DNA from: Selenomonas sp.
GTDB taxonomy: Bacteria > Bacillota_C > Negativicutes > Selenomonadales > Selenomonadaceae
Length of the DNA stretch: 43,403 nt
NCBI RefSeq assembly: GCF_024693525.1
Contig: NZ_JAILKR010000071.1
Location: 1-43,403, forward strand
Reading direction: 5' to 3'
The notes under the pieces are model-generated. The model was given only the letters and a program-made list of their open reading frames with translations. It did no database searches and had not been told where the DNA came from. This document shows positions 20,251-28,783 of the stretch, piece after piece. How positions within the stretch are numbered: the first letter of the stretch is position 1; each line of letters begins with the position of its first letter. Made by a program: the position numbers and the translations under genes.

Positions 20251-20580
20251 TTATTCCTGAATGCTCTCCAGCTTCTTCTGTCGATTGTTGATAGCTTTGT
20301 TGGCAGCTTTCGATTTGCCAGCACTAGAACGGCTGCTGTGGCGTTTGATTTCTGGCGGGTTCCACTCCGTAAGCCCCCACTGGCCATCGCCTTCATAGTG
20401 GAAACGGCTGTCCATATTGATAAGGGTATAAACTTCCGAAATTGCTGCCGACAGGGACTGTACTGGCTTATGCTTTTTCTCGATAACCTCAAGAACCAGG
20501 TCTTTGTAATAGAGGGTCTGCCCCTTCTGAGTCAGAACATAATAAGCGATATCGACTTCCGAGCTGTTGACGAAATCCAT
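20251..20580 (-). CDS. rpoE: DNA-directed RNA polymerase delta subunit (RpoE, HARE-HTH domain)
   Basis: Small Firmicutes RNA polymerase subunit that speeds recycling and tunes promoter selectivity. Residues 1-70 form the HARE-HTH fold (SEVDIAYYVLTQKGQTLYYKDLV, INMDSRFHYEGDGQWGLTEW). In Bacillus a long, strongly acidic tail follows; here the 109-residue protein ends in a basic stretch (about 78-104, KRHSSRSSAGKSKAANK) with roughly nine Lys/Arg against three Glu. Position between argS and pyrG supports the rpoE call. It follows argS by 30 bases and is probably co-transcribed. Confidence 0.85.
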   Translation of the reverse strand: MDFVNSSEVDIAYYVLTQKGQTLYYKDLVLEVIEKKHKPVQSLSAAISEVYTLINMDSRFHYEGDGQWGLTEWNPPEIKRHSSRSSAGKSKAANKAINNRQKKLESIQE

Positions 20581-20610
20581 AGATAATGGTCTCCTTCCAA
20601 TTCTTTTTCT

Positions 20611-22266
20611 TTACATATGATCCGGGGCAGAAACGCCAAGGATACCAAGGGAGTGACGGATGACATGAGCCGTTACCGTCACCAGTGCCAGGCGGGCCTC
20701 AGCCAGCTTCGGCTCGACGCCCATGATGCGGCACTTATTGTAGAAGCTGTGGAACAGCGCCGCCAAATCATAGCTGTAGCGGGCAATGCGCTGCGGAGCG
20801 TAATCAGCCGCAGCCTTTTCCACCTCTTCCGGGTACTCTTCAATCTTCTTGATAAGGTCAATCTCTGACGGATCCGTCAGCAGGCTAAGTTCCGGCTTAT
20901 CCCCCAGAACCAGTTTCGTCTCTTCCGCCTGGCGGAAGATGCTGCAAATACGAGCATGAGCATACTGGATATAATAAACCGGATTATCGTTGGATTTCTT
21001 CTTAGCAAGGTCAAGGTCAAAATCCAACTGGCTGTCTAAGGAGCGCATCAGGAAGAAATAACGGGCAGCATCGGTACCAACTTCTTCCATGAGCTCGTTA
21101 AGGGTAACGCTCTGGCCCGTGCGCTTGCTCATCTTAACCAGTTCGCCGCCACGGTAGAGTGCCACCATCTGCAGCAACAGTACCGTCAGCTTCTTCGGAT
21201 CGTGGCCCAGTGCCTCCATGGCTGCCTTTACGCGGCAGACATATCCATGATGGTCAGCTCCCCAGATGTTGATAAGCCGGTCAAACCCGCGCTCATATTT
21301 ATTATGATGGTAGGCGATATCGGCAGCCAGATAAGTCGGCACGCCATTATCGCGAATGACCACGCGGTCTTTATCGTCACCATAGGCCGTGGATTTCAGC
21401 CACAGTGCGCCATCCTGCTCGTAGATATTGCCATTGTTCTGCAGAATCTTGACGGCCGCTTTGACTGCCTCAGGATGAAGCGTGCGTTCACTGAACCACT
21501 TATCAAAGGTGACCTGGAAAGCTGCCAAATCTTCCTTCAGCGCAGCCAGCTTTTCCACATAGGCCAAATCCTGGAAAATCTTCAAGCGCTCTTCTTCCTC
21601 CATATTGAGGTATTTATCGCCCTCTTTGGCAATAATGCGCTTAGCTGTATCCACGATATCCTGACCATGGTAGCCATCTTCCGGGAACTCAACGTCACGG
21701 CCCAAAAGTTCCAGATAGCGGGCATTTACCGAGCGGGCCAGATTGTTCATCTGATTGCCGGCATCGTTGATGTAGTACTCACTTTCCACCGGATATCCAG
21801 CCGCCCGGAGCAGATTGACCAGCGCGGAACCAGCAGCAGCGCCACGGCCATGCCCCACATGAAGTGGCCCCGTGGGGTTAGCACTGACATACTCAACCTG
21901 AATTTTCGGCGCATTTTTTGCCGGGAGCTGACCAAAAGACTCACCAGCCGCCAAAATCTTCTGGAAGGAATCGTAAAGGACATTGCCTTTCAAATAGAAA
22001 TTCAAGAAGCCCGGACCGGCAATCTGCGTGTGATCCAGCCAATCACCTTCGATTCGTTTCGCCAGCTCTTCGGCAATCTGGCGCGGATTCTTGCGGAACA
22101 CGCGGGCTGACTGCATGGCAAAATTCGTGGCAAAATCACCAAACTCCTTCTGCGGCGGAACTTCCAAAACGATTTTTGGCAGTTCTCCCTCCGGGAAAAC
22201 GCCAGCGGCAATCGCATCTTTCGCGGCCTGCTCAATGGCAGCCGAGAGTGTATCTTTGATATCCAT
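20611..22266 (-). CDS. argS: Arginyl-tRNA synthetase
   Basis: Charges tRNA(Arg). The 551-residue class I enzyme has the N-terminal tRNA-recognition domain, the catalytic HIGH-type motif in SANPTGPLHVGHGRGA, LAADIAYHHNKYERGFD, WGADHHGY, and the C-terminal KMSKRTGQSVTLNEL (KMSKS loop), with the anticodon-binding domain ending the protein. It sits in the DUF1934-argS-rpoE order of Bacillus; gaps are about 40 and 30 bases. Confidence 0.98.
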   Translation of the reverse strand: MDIKDTLSAAIEQAAKDAIAAGVFPEGELPKIVLEVPPQKEFGDFATNFAMQSARVFRKNPRQIAEELAKRIEGDWLDHTQIAGPGFLNFYLKGNVLYDSFQKILAAGESFGQLPAKNAPKIQVEYVSANPTGPLHVGHGRGAAAGSALVNLLRAAGYPVESEYYINDAGNQMNNLARSVNARYLELLGRDVEFPEDGYHGQDIVDTAKRIIAKEGDKYLNMEEEERLKIFQDLAYVEKLAALKEDLAAFQVTFDKWFSERTLHPEAVKAAVKILQNNGNIYEQDGALWLKSTAYGDDKDRVVIRDNGVPTYLAADIAYHHNKYERGFDRLINIWGADHHGYVCRVKAAMEALGHDPKKLTVLLLQMVALYRGGELVKMSKRTGQSVTLNELMEEVGTDAARYFFLMRSLDSQLDFDLDLAKKKSNDNPVYYIQYAHARICSIFRQAEETKLVLGDKPELSLLTDPSEIDLIKKIEEYPEEVEKAAADYAPQRIARYSYDLAALFHSFYNKCRIMGVEPKLAEARLALVTVTAHVIRHSLGILGVSAPDHM

Positions 22267-22305
22267 AATATCCCCCTAGCCTAAATCTGTCCGACAGGGC
22301 AGCTT

Positions 22306-22749
22306 TCAGTCGTTTTGTTTCTTGTCGTTTGTGATTTGAACCTGCAGCGTATTACTGCTCTGATACCGCCCGTCAATGGCAATATCGTACTCAGCCTCAA
22401 TGCGCCCCTCCAACAATCCCAGATTCACCCGAAGTCTGCTGGTGCGGATGGACAGCTTCAAATCCCCATAAGGTGTCCGATAGGTGCTGCTTGTCTCAGC
22501 CCCTTCCCGAAAGCGCATTTCCTGATGCACGCCGCCTTTTCGCAGGATTACCACTTCCTCGGCGCTAAACTTCAGCACCGTAGAAGTCTTCACCTTCTCA
22601 TCCAACAGGGCATCTTCATAAAGCACGTAATGCTTTCCGTTCTTCACCGAGTGACGCCCGATTGCCATGGATTCGATGGTATTCTCTTCACCGCTGTCAT
22701 CCCGCTGGCTGCCGCGTACCCGGACAACGACCGGATTCATTGCGCTCAC
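22306..22749 (-). CDS. DUF1934 protein (YwiB-like)
   Basis: A 147-residue beta-rich protein of the DUF1934 / YwiB family, whose fold resembles a lipocalin-like barrel; function unknown. Recognisable segments are VVVRVRGSQRD, the GKHYVLYED strand, EVVILRKGGVHQEMRF and the C-terminal IEAEYDIAIDG. It precedes argS as ywiB does in B. subtilis. GTG at 22749 follows GAGGTG by five bases and is taken as the start; an internal ATG (codon 4) has no better site. It is the first gene of the argS-rpoE unit. Confidence 0.82.
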   Translation of the reverse strand: MSAMNPVVVRVRGSQRDDSGEENTIESMAIGRHSVKNGKHYVLYEDALLDEKVKTSTVLKFSAEEVVILRKGGVHQEMRFREGAETSSTYRTPYGDLKLSIRTSRLRVNLGLLEGRIEAEYDIAIDGRYQSSNTLQVQITNDKKQND

Positions 22750-22782
22750 ATAATCACCTCTTCAAAAAACATACTGTACACT

Positions 22783-22811
22783 ATTATAAACCAATGTGCA
22801 AGCCTTGCCAA
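22783..22811 (-). promoter_or_regulatory. Promoter of the DUF1934-argS-rpoE unit
   Basis: TTGGCA (22806-22811) and TATAAT (22783-22788) on the minus strand are 17 bases apart, directly after the terminator of the receptor gene. Confidence 0.75.
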
Positions 22812-22822
22812 CTATATTTTTG

Positions 22823-22857
22823 AAAAAAGAAAACGGCCCACCATAACGGTGAACCGC
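22823..22857 (-). terminator. Terminator of the chemoreceptor gene
   Basis: On the minus strand CGGTTCACC pairs with GGTGGGCCG (two G-T pairs) around GTTAT, followed by TTTTCTTTTTTC. Confidence 0.75.
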
Positions 22858-22878
22858 TTATTTCAAGGATAAAATCCA

Positions 22879-24885
22879 TTAGGTCCGGAATTTATCAATC
22901 TGATGTGCCAACTGCTCTGCCTGCTCTGCCAAGCTGCGAGTTGCCGCCGCAATTTCCTGGGTAGAAGCCGACTGCTCCTCTGTGGTAGCCGATACCGACT
23001 GAGCCCGGGAGGCATTCTGGCTGCTGATTTCGGCGATATTGTTCACCGAATGCTGCATGGTCTTTGTGCCCTCAGCAATGTTGCGGAAATTTGTCGTGAC
23101 TTCCTCGATTCCCATCGCTAGCGACTGAATGGAAATCTTGATGGACTCGAATACTTCATCGGCACTCTTGACCGAATCCATACTGCTGGCAACGCTTTCT
23201 GCACTGAGCTCACTTGCCGCTACTGCATCCTTCATATCATGCTGGATTTGCGTTACGAGCGAAGCGATCTGCTGCGTTGAAGCTGCCGACTCTTCCGCCA
23301 GTTTGCGAACTTCATCAGCGACCACCGCAAAGCCACGTCCAGCTTCTCCAGCACGGGCAGCCTCAATGGCTGCATTAAGTGCCAAAAGATTCGTCTGCTC
23401 AGCAATGCCGGAAATCATTTCGACAATCTTGCTGATTTCATCGGAGCTCTTCGACAGTGCCTGGATCGAAGTCTTGACCGTCGACGTGCTGTCGCTGATA
23501 TTCTGCATGGAATCGACGACCGTGTTGATCGCATCACGGCCAGAGGTGACGCTTTCGACCGTCATCTGCGTAACGGAGGCAATTGCCTCGGTATTCATAA
23601 CGACGCTGTCCGTACGACCGGCAATATCCTGAGCTGCCTGATCCGCTGCCTCAGCCAGTTCCGACTGGTTAGCAATTCCCGTAGCAATATCGGTAATCTG
23701 CTGAGCAACCTGATTCGAAGCATCAGCCGACTGATGCGATGCAGCCGTAAGCTCTTCTGCCGAAGCCGAAACTTTTTCTGCACTGCTCTGAATGCTGCCG
23801 ATAAGGCCGCGAATCGTCTGCCGCATATTTTCAAAGCCGCGGGCCAATTCCCCGAGCTCATCGTTGGTATCTACCGACAAGGGCCGCGAACGGAGGTCGC
23901 CGTCGTTGAGAATCCGGCAATCCTCACGAAGCGAAATGACTGGCGCAGCCATCTTGCCCGAAACGCCCCAAATGATCATTGCGATGGCAAGAACCATAAC
24001 CAATCCGACCAGCGTCAGCACGCGAATCAGATTATTGGCATCCGCACGGATTTCATCAAGCGGGGCTACCGAAACGGCCAACCAGGTACGATTTCCCAGA
24101 TGAATTGGCGTCATAACCGCCTTCGAAGCTACTCCCGCTGAAGTCGTATATTCCGTATCTACCTGCTTATCTTCCTGGATTGCCTTATTGTAGCCATCCA
24201 CTAAAGCTTTATCGATTGTCTTATTTGATGTCTCCTTGGAAATATCCAACTTGCCAACATCATCCGGCTGCTGTGCATAAGCGATAACCAGGCCTTCCTG
24301 ATCGGCAATATAGACACGGCCAGTTTCCATATACTTGATACTACCCGCAATTTCTGAAATCTCGTCAAGTTCAATCGTGCCGTAAACAATACCAATCAAA
24401 TTGCCATTATCCAATACCGGATAAGCCATAACCGTAATGAGTTTTCCCGTTGAACCAGATATCGACGGACCGGTCATATAAGGTTTTTTCGTCTCGCGAA
24501 CCTTCTTAATGTAATCACGGGACGAACGGTCCATATCCTTTCCGGTATCACTGTAGGCCTTACCGCTTACATCGGAATAGGCCAACATCGCAAATCCTGT
24601 CGTCCTCGATTTGAGATTTGCCATAATCTTCGTACGCTGCTCGCGGTCACCAGAAATGATTCCCTGATTGAGTGCCAATCCCTCAACGATCATTTCCTTT
24701 TCTAAGTAAGTTTTTTCAATCTGCAATGCCGTGCTTTTCCCGATTTCCTTGGAAATCATATCCGCACTTTTAAACATCGCATTGCTGGACATGTAGTAGC
24801 TGATTGCAAAAAACACAAAAAAGCTGCCGACAAACATTGGCAGAAACCCCGCCAAAAATTTTGTCCGTAGGCTATTTAGTTTCAT
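22879..24885 (-). CDS. Methyl-accepting chemotaxis protein with Cache sensor
   Basis: Transmembrane receptor of 668 residues. A first helix (about 10-32) is followed by a periplasmic double-Cache-type domain (about 40-280, with [39 protein letters not shown] and [10 protein letters not shown] typical of the fold), a second helix (about 287-308), a HAMP segment (about 310-365), and the signalling domain. The hairpin tip is intact: [47 protein letters not shown] in the expected register. The protein ends in DKFRT, with no CheR/CheB-tethering pentapeptide. AGGAGG eight bases before ATG 24885 fixes the start (a TTG lies one codon upstream). The ligand is unknown. It lies downstream of cheX. Confidence 0.95.
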   Translation of the reverse strand: MKLNSLRTKFLAGFLPMFVGSFFVFFAISYYMSSNAMFKSADMISKEIGKSTALQIEKTYLEKEMIVEGLALNQGIISGDREQRTKIMANLKSRTTGFAMLAYSDVSGKAYSDTGKDMDRSSRDYIKKVRETKKPYMTGPSISGSTGKLITVMAYPVLDNGNLIGIVYGTIELDEISEIAGSIKYMETGRVYIADQEGLVIAYAQQPDDVGKLDISKETSNKTIDKALVDGYNKAIQEDKQVDTEYTTSAGVASKAVMTPIHLGNRTWLAVSVAPLDEIRADANNLIRVLTLVGLVMVLAIAMIIWGVSGKMAAPVISLREDCRILNDGDLRSRPLSVDTNDELGELARGFENMRQTIRGLIGSIQSSAEKVSASAEELTAASHQSADASNQVAQQITDIATGIANQSELAEAADQAAQDIAGRTDSVVMNTEAIASVTQMTVESVTSGRDAINTVVDSMQNISDSTSTVKTSIQALSKSSDEISKIVEMISGIAEQTNLLALNAAIEAARAGEAGRGFAVVADEVRKLAEESAASTQQIASLVTQIQHDMKDAVAASELSAESVASSMDSVKSADEVFESIKISIQSLAMGIEEVTTNFRNIAEGTKTMQHSVNNIAEISSQNASRAQSVSATTEEQSASTQEIAAATRSLAEQAEQLAHQIDKFRT

Positions 24886-24960
24886 CAACCTAACCTCCTA
24901 ATTCTCCTCCTCGCCGGATTCCCCAATCCAGCACACACACATCTTCTTAGGAACTCATAA

Positions 24961-24997
24961 GAAAAGCATTGCACAAATGATAATTTATGCAATGCTT
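24961..24997 (-). terminator. Terminator of the cheX unit
   Basis: A near-perfect 15-bp hairpin (24964-24978 with 24983-24997, one G-T pair) with a TATC loop precedes TTTTC on the minus strand. It separates cheX from the chemoreceptor. Confidence 0.75.
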
Positions 24998-25021
24998 CAT
25001 CATAAATTCCATATAAAAATC

Positions 25022-25486
25022 TTACTGCTGTTCGACAGCAATGTCAAGTTCCACCACATGACCAGCCAAGTCCATCTCAACGGTCAAATACTGTGAATCA
25101 CTAATCTTGACTTGAAAATTTTCCCCTATGGAAAGGGACGGCGTAGAAATATCTACTTCCAATCCCATCCCCGTAAGATTCGTTGCCGCATTGGCTGTGA
25201 GCATATTGCTCATTTCGGAAATAGCACTCTGTGCCATTGCGTCAAACTCTGCCACCGGCATCCCCATCATCATCGTCGAAGCAATGAATTTTGCCGTATC
25301 CTCTGTCATATTATACACAACGTTGCCACGAATCTGTTTGGTAAACCCTACAATAACAGATACGCCCTTGCTCACGGCATTTTGTTCCCTAACATTCATC
25401 TTTAGGCGCTTCGGCTCAGGAAATCCCATCTGTGGCATGACAGTTGTGAATGCATCCACAAATGGATTCACTAACTTTGCATCCAT
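25022..25486 (-). CDS. cheX: CheX-type CheY-P phosphatase
   Basis: Removes phosphate from CheY-P in chemotaxis systems of Firmicutes, Thermotoga and spirochaetes. The 154-residue protein aligns with CheX over most of its length: NPFVDAF at the N terminus, VSVIVGFTKQIRGNVVYNM, and the catalytic E-x-x-N pair Glu91 and Asn94 in SEMSNMLTANA. A longer frame starts at 25516, but GGAGA eight bases before ATG 25486 decides. It begins four bases after the stop of the receiver-CheX fusion gene, so the two are coupled. No cheA, cheW or cheY is in the window. Confidence 0.9.
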   Translation of the reverse strand: MDAKLVNPFVDAFTTVMPQMGFPEPKRLKMNVREQNAVSKGVSVIVGFTKQIRGNVVYNMTEDTAKFIASTMMMGMPVAEFDAMAQSAISEMSNMLTANAATNLTGMGLEVDISTPSLSIGENFQVKISDSQYLTVEMDLAGHVVELDIAVEQQ

Positions 25487-25490
25487 CGTA

Positions 25491-26354
25491 TCAATCTCCT
25501 TCCGCAAATCCCACATTCATGCTAATATCTCCAATTCGAGTTTTTGCTACGATGCGGAAAGTAGTCAGTTTCGGGCTTGCGATACGGATATTCGTACCAC
25601 AGATTGTGCCCGGCGGCGTAATGCGCATCTCTTTATCCTTAAATATATCATTGATGTTTGATACACCCCGGCCCACGATAATATTCGCAGACTCTTCTAC
25701 CGATTCACTAGCCTCCTCTTCCGTAATATCATCCAAACTTTCCTTATCCAACATAATCATAGAAAACTTATGCATGGTATCTGCTTCCATCGAAACGATG
25801 GCGCGGCCCACCGGATACCCCGTCAAGCCAATGATAACCGCTACACCACTGACATCCAGGAAACGGCGTTCATCCAGCTCGACCTCTACTTCGCTATGCA
25901 CGCCAACCAAGCTGAAAAGCCCCTGTTGCAACGCCCGTGCAAAGGGCTTCGCATAGGACTCGCGAAGTACGGCAACCTTTCCCACTTTGTTCTGGCAAAG
26001 AATCATCAGCGTATCAATCAAATCATTGGTATTGATTGGTTTCTGCATGAAAGCACTTATCCCAGCCTCGCGTCCCTTTGCCACCAGGCTGGCATCCTTC
26101 ATGGCACTGATCATGACAATCTTTGCATCGGAGTCGATTGCATGGATACGGCGGCTGCATTCAATTCCATCCGCATCCGGAAGATTCATATCCATGGTAA
26201 CTACAGCCGGCCTATGTTCGGCATAAAGCTGAACGGCCTCAGCTGCATTTGCTGCCGTAGCGCACACTTCAAAGTTGGTCTTTTTAAGATTCCCTTCCAG
26301 CATTGCCCGACTGATTTTTGAATCATCGACAATCATCACTTTGACTTTCTCCAC
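25491..26354 (-). CDS. Response-regulator receiver domain fused to a CheX-like domain
   Basis: A 287-residue protein. Residues 1-120 are a complete receiver domain: acidic pair D10-D11, phospho-acceptor Asp55 (VVTMDMNLPD), Ser83 and Lys105 in FMQKP. Residues 125-287 are a CheC/CheX-like phosphatase domain: AKPFARALQQGLFSL, GLTGYPVGRAIVSM and the catalytic-type pair Glu221 and Asn224 in SVEESANIIVG. Both halves keep their active residues. The fusion could dephosphorylate itself or a CheY in trans, with phosphorylation as a switch; that is inference. It is upstream of cheX in the same unit. ATG at 26354 is used. Confidence 0.9.
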   Translation of the reverse strand: MEKVKVMIVDDSKISRAMLEGNLKKTNFEVCATAANAAEAVQLYAEHRPAVVTMDMNLPDADGIECSRRIHAIDSDAKIVMISAMKDASLVAKGREAGISAFMQKPINTNDLIDTLMILCQNKVGKVAVLRESYAKPFARALQQGLFSLVGVHSEVEVELDERRFLDVSGVAVIIGLTGYPVGRAIVSMEADTMHKFSMIMLDKESLDDITEEEASESVEESANIIVGRGVSNINDIFKDKEMRITPPGTICGTNIRIASPKLTTFRIVAKTRIGDISMNVGFAEGD

Positions 26355-26481
26355 AAATGCTCACCTGCTTCTTTTAATATTCAAGACTACGTGACACTAT
26401 TTCCTTACCTATACTCTTAGGGCTATTCAATTCTCAATAATTAAATTTTCGCTATCCATGACGTAAATCCCTGCTCCTCCA

Positions 26482-26523
26482 TAAAAAAAATAAAATGGCG
26501 TCAGATTTTGCTCTGACACCATT
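26482..26523 (-). terminator. Terminator of the VOC gene
   Basis: A 12-bp stem (26494-26505 with 26512-26523, one G-T pair) with a GCAAAA loop, followed by TTATTTTTTTT on the minus strand. Confidence 0.9.
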
Positions 26524-26541
26524 GTTAACCAACCAATCGCC

Positions 26542-26907
26542 TTATTTTGCCGGAAGGATTTCAATCCAGTACCCATCGGGGTCACTGATGAAATAAATTC
26601 CCATAGCTTTATTTTCGTAGCAAATGCAGTCCATTTCCCTGTGGCGCGCATGTGCCGCCTCAAAATCATCCACCGTAAGGGCAAGATGGAATTCATTTTC
26701 CCCAAGATTATAGGGTTCCTTGCGCCCCTTCAGCCAGGTCAATTCGAGTTCGTGGGGGGAATTTCCACCATCCCCCAGGTACACCAGCGTAAAATCCGGA
26801 TTTTCCAAACGATGAACCTCTTTTAAGTCCAAAGCCTTTTGATAGAACGCCAGGCTTTTGTCAAGGTCCAATACATTCAAGTTATTGTGAACAAATTTGA
26901 AATTCAT
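26542..26907 (-). CDS. Glyoxalase I-like VOC metalloenzyme
   Basis: A 121-residue VOC-fold protein close to lactoylglutathione lyase. All four metal ligands of GlxI appear in place: His7 (KFVHNNLNV), Glu in HELELTW, His in EFHLALTV and Glu in WIEILPAK. The loop DPDGYWIEI is the family signature. GlxI isomerises the hemithioacetal of methylglyoxal; Firmicutes relatives may use other thiols or be epimerases, so the substrate is not certain. ATG at 26907 follows GGGGGAG; an in-frame codon seven upstream is less likely. Monocistronic, with a strong terminator. Confidence 0.85.
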   Translation of the reverse strand: MNFKFVHNNLNVLDLDKSLAFYQKALDLKEVHRLENPDFTLVYLGDGGNSPHELELTWLKGRKEPYNLGENEFHLALTVDDFEAAHARHREMDCICYENKAMGIYFISDPDGYWIEILPAK

Positions 26908-26995
26908 AGCATCTCCCCCTAACTTCAACTGTATACTTCCCGATCATTATACCGCCATTGCTCCGTTTTGCCAAAGAAAAACACTCCCAATGGGA

Positions 26996-28474
26996 TTATA
27001 TTTCACTGTGCTCCACCGAATCGAATACAGCGGTAATGCTCTGGGAGGGCTTTTTATCCCATAGACTCACCAGATAGATGGCCAACAGGGAAAATACGAA
27101 GCCTGGCACGATTTCGTAAAGGCCGAATAGTGCCAGCTGTTTCCAAACCAGAACAGTCACACCGCCCACGATGATACCTGCCAATACGCCATTGCGGGTA
27201 GTGCGCCGCCAAAACAGGCTCATGAGCAGTGCCGGGCCAAAGGCAGCACCAAAACCCGCCCAGGCATAAGCGACCATATCGAGAATAAAGCTATTGGGAT
27301 TGAGTCCCAAAAAGATGGCCAAGGAAGCAATGACCAAGACCGATGCACGGCTTATCCAAACCAGCTCCTTCTGGTCGGCTTCCTTACGGGTCAGGGTGCG
27401 GTAGAAATCCTGGGCAAAGGCCGATGCCGCCACCAACAGCTGAGAAGAAGCCGTACTCATGATAGCAGCCAGCACAGCCGACAGAATAAGGCCTGCCACC
27501 ACCGGCGGGAACATGGTATTCGTCATCACCAGGAATACGGTCTCCGATTCAGTTCCCTGAAGGGGATCCGCCAAGAACACGCGGCCTGCCATGCCGACAG
27601 CCACAGCAGCGGCCAGCGATACCACCACCCAAGTCATAGCGATGCGGGTAGCCTGCTTGATTTCTTTGGAACTGGAAATCGCCATAAAGCGCACCAGAAT
27701 GTGAGGCTGCCCGAAGTAACCGATGCCCCAGGCCAGCAGGGAAACCAATTCAATAATCCCCAACACGGAGCCATCCGGCTTAGTAAACGGTTCCAGCATA
27801 GAATGCTGGACGCTGTCGATGGCGGCTATAGTCGCCCCCAAGCCCCCCATGGACATGCCTGCCGTAATGGGAACGACCAATATGGCAAAAAACATCATGA
27901 TGCCCTGGATAAAATCCGTCCGGGAAACTGCCAGGAAACCGCCCACCAAGGTGTAGAACACCACCGAACCGGCACCGATGAAAATGGCATACTGATACGG
28001 AATCCCAAAAACCGTTTCAAAAAGCCGGCCTGCCGAAACAAAGCCCGAAGATGTATAGATAATGAAAAAAATCAAGATGAAGATTGCCGGCACCACCCGC
28101 AGCAGTCCGCTTTTATCCTCAAAGCGGTTCTCCAGGAATTCCGGAAGGGTCAGTGAATTGTTGGCAAGCTCCGTATATTTGCGCAGCCTTGCCGCCACGA
28201 AATGCCAGTTAGCCCAGGTGCCAATCGCGATACCGACGGCAATCCAGCCGGCATTAAGGCCTGCCAAATAAGCAAATCCCGGAACTCCCATCAGCATCCA
28301 GCCACTCATATCCGAAGCTTCTGCACTCAAGGACGTAACCCAGGCTCCCAATTTGCGGTTCCCCAAAAAATAATCACTCATATTGCGCGTCCGGCGATAG
28401 TAATAAACGCCGATTGCCATCATGACACCAATATATAAGATGAACATATTGATGATTGCCAAATTATGTGTCAA
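26996..28474 (-). CDS. putP: Sodium/proline symporter
   Basis: Sodium-coupled proline uptake. The 492-residue protein of the sodium:solute symporter family has about 13 membrane helices and hallmark segments SDYFLGNRKLGAWVTSLSAEASDMSGW, LPEFLENRF, YTLVGGFLAVSRTDFIQG and GWGIGYFGQPHI-like WGIGYFGQPHILVRF. These point to PutP rather than pantothenate or sialic-acid symporters. The start is TTG at 28474, seven bases after AGGAGG. Proline could serve as osmolyte or nitrogen source; no proline catabolic genes are adjacent. Confidence 0.93.
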   Translation of the reverse strand: MTHNLAIINMFILYIGVMMAIGVYYYRRTRNMSDYFLGNRKLGAWVTSLSAEASDMSGWMLMGVPGFAYLAGLNAGWIAVGIAIGTWANWHFVAARLRKYTELANNSLTLPEFLENRFEDKSGLLRVVPAIFILIFFIIYTSSGFVSAGRLFETVFGIPYQYAIFIGAGSVVFYTLVGGFLAVSRTDFIQGIMMFFAILVVPITAGMSMGGLGATIAAIDSVQHSMLEPFTKPDGSVLGIIELVSLLAWGIGYFGQPHILVRFMAISSSKEIKQATRIAMTWVVVSLAAAVAVGMAGRVFLADPLQGTESETVFLVMTNTMFPPVVAGLILSAVLAAIMSTASSQLLVAASAFAQDFYRTLTRKEADQKELVWISRASVLVIASLAIFLGLNPNSFILDMVAYAWAGFGAAFGPALLMSLFWRRTTRNGVLAGIIVGGVTVLVWKQLALFGLYEIVPGFVFSLLAIYLVSLWDKKPSQSITAVFDSVEHSEI

Positions 28475-28521
28475 TAGTTTTCCTCCTCAAAATCATGTTA
28501 CAGGTTTACAATATGTTATAC

Positions 28522-28551
28522 ATTATAACCGTAAACTACCCATAAATGCAA
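28522..28551 (-). promoter_or_regulatory. putP promoter
   Basis: TTGCAT (28546-28551) and TATAAT (28522-28527) on the minus strand are 18 bases apart. An inverted repeat GTTTAC (28503-28508) / GTAAAC (28531-28536) spans the -10 box and could be an operator. This is part of the 309-base gap between putP and the plus-strand FAD gene, which otherwise holds only the leader described below. Confidence 0.65.
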
Positions 28552-28621
28552 CTATAATTTATATAGGAGCTATACTGTTTCTGTTATAGTGTACATTTTT
28601 ATTTTTTTCTGCAAAAAAAGC

Positions 28622-28650
28622 TTGCAATCTGTAAAATCTTCTCGTATAAT
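28622..28650 (+). promoter_or_regulatory. Promoter of the FAD-dependent dehydrogenase gene
   Basis: TTGCAA (28622-28627) and TATAAT (28645-28650) are 17 bases apart. The transcript should start near 28657, giving an unusually long leader of about 127 bases. Confidence 0.8.
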
Positions 28651-28656
28651 AGCAAA

Positions 28657-28737
28657 GGTTTTGCGAAAAGCCCCAGAAAAATTGCTTGTATACGCAGATT
28701 GCTTCCCACCCGAACAGCAAATATCTGCGCTCTTTTT
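28657..28737 (+). promoter_or_regulatory. Structured leader with intrinsic-terminator-like hairpin
   Basis: The first stem is GGTTTT/AAAGCC (28657-28672) with a GCGA tetraloop. The second is CGCAGA-TTGCT (28693-28703) with AGCAA and TCTGCG (28716-28729), an ATA bulge, a 12-base loop, and then CTCTTTTT. The second has the form of an intrinsic terminator inside the leader, about 45 bases before the ribosome binding site. An attenuator or riboswitch-like control is possible; no known riboswitch class was recognised. Confidence 0.6.
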
Positions 28738-28783
28738 GTGCGCCCGAATTTATCCAGGCCACATATTTTAGGAGGGAATTACC

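Noticed and set aside
26355..26481. Sigma-D (flagellar) promoter upstream of the receiver-CheX gene
   Set aside because: No TAAA-N15-GCCGATAA-like sequence could be found in this region.
28502..28536. BirA (biotin) operator at the putP promoter
   Set aside because: GTTTAC/GTAAAC arms resemble it, but half-site order and spacing do not match the known operator, and putP is not a biotin gene.
28589..28771. A 60-codon frame upstream of the FAD gene
   Set aside because: It overlaps the promoter and leader hairpins, has no ribosome binding site and no protein-like composition.
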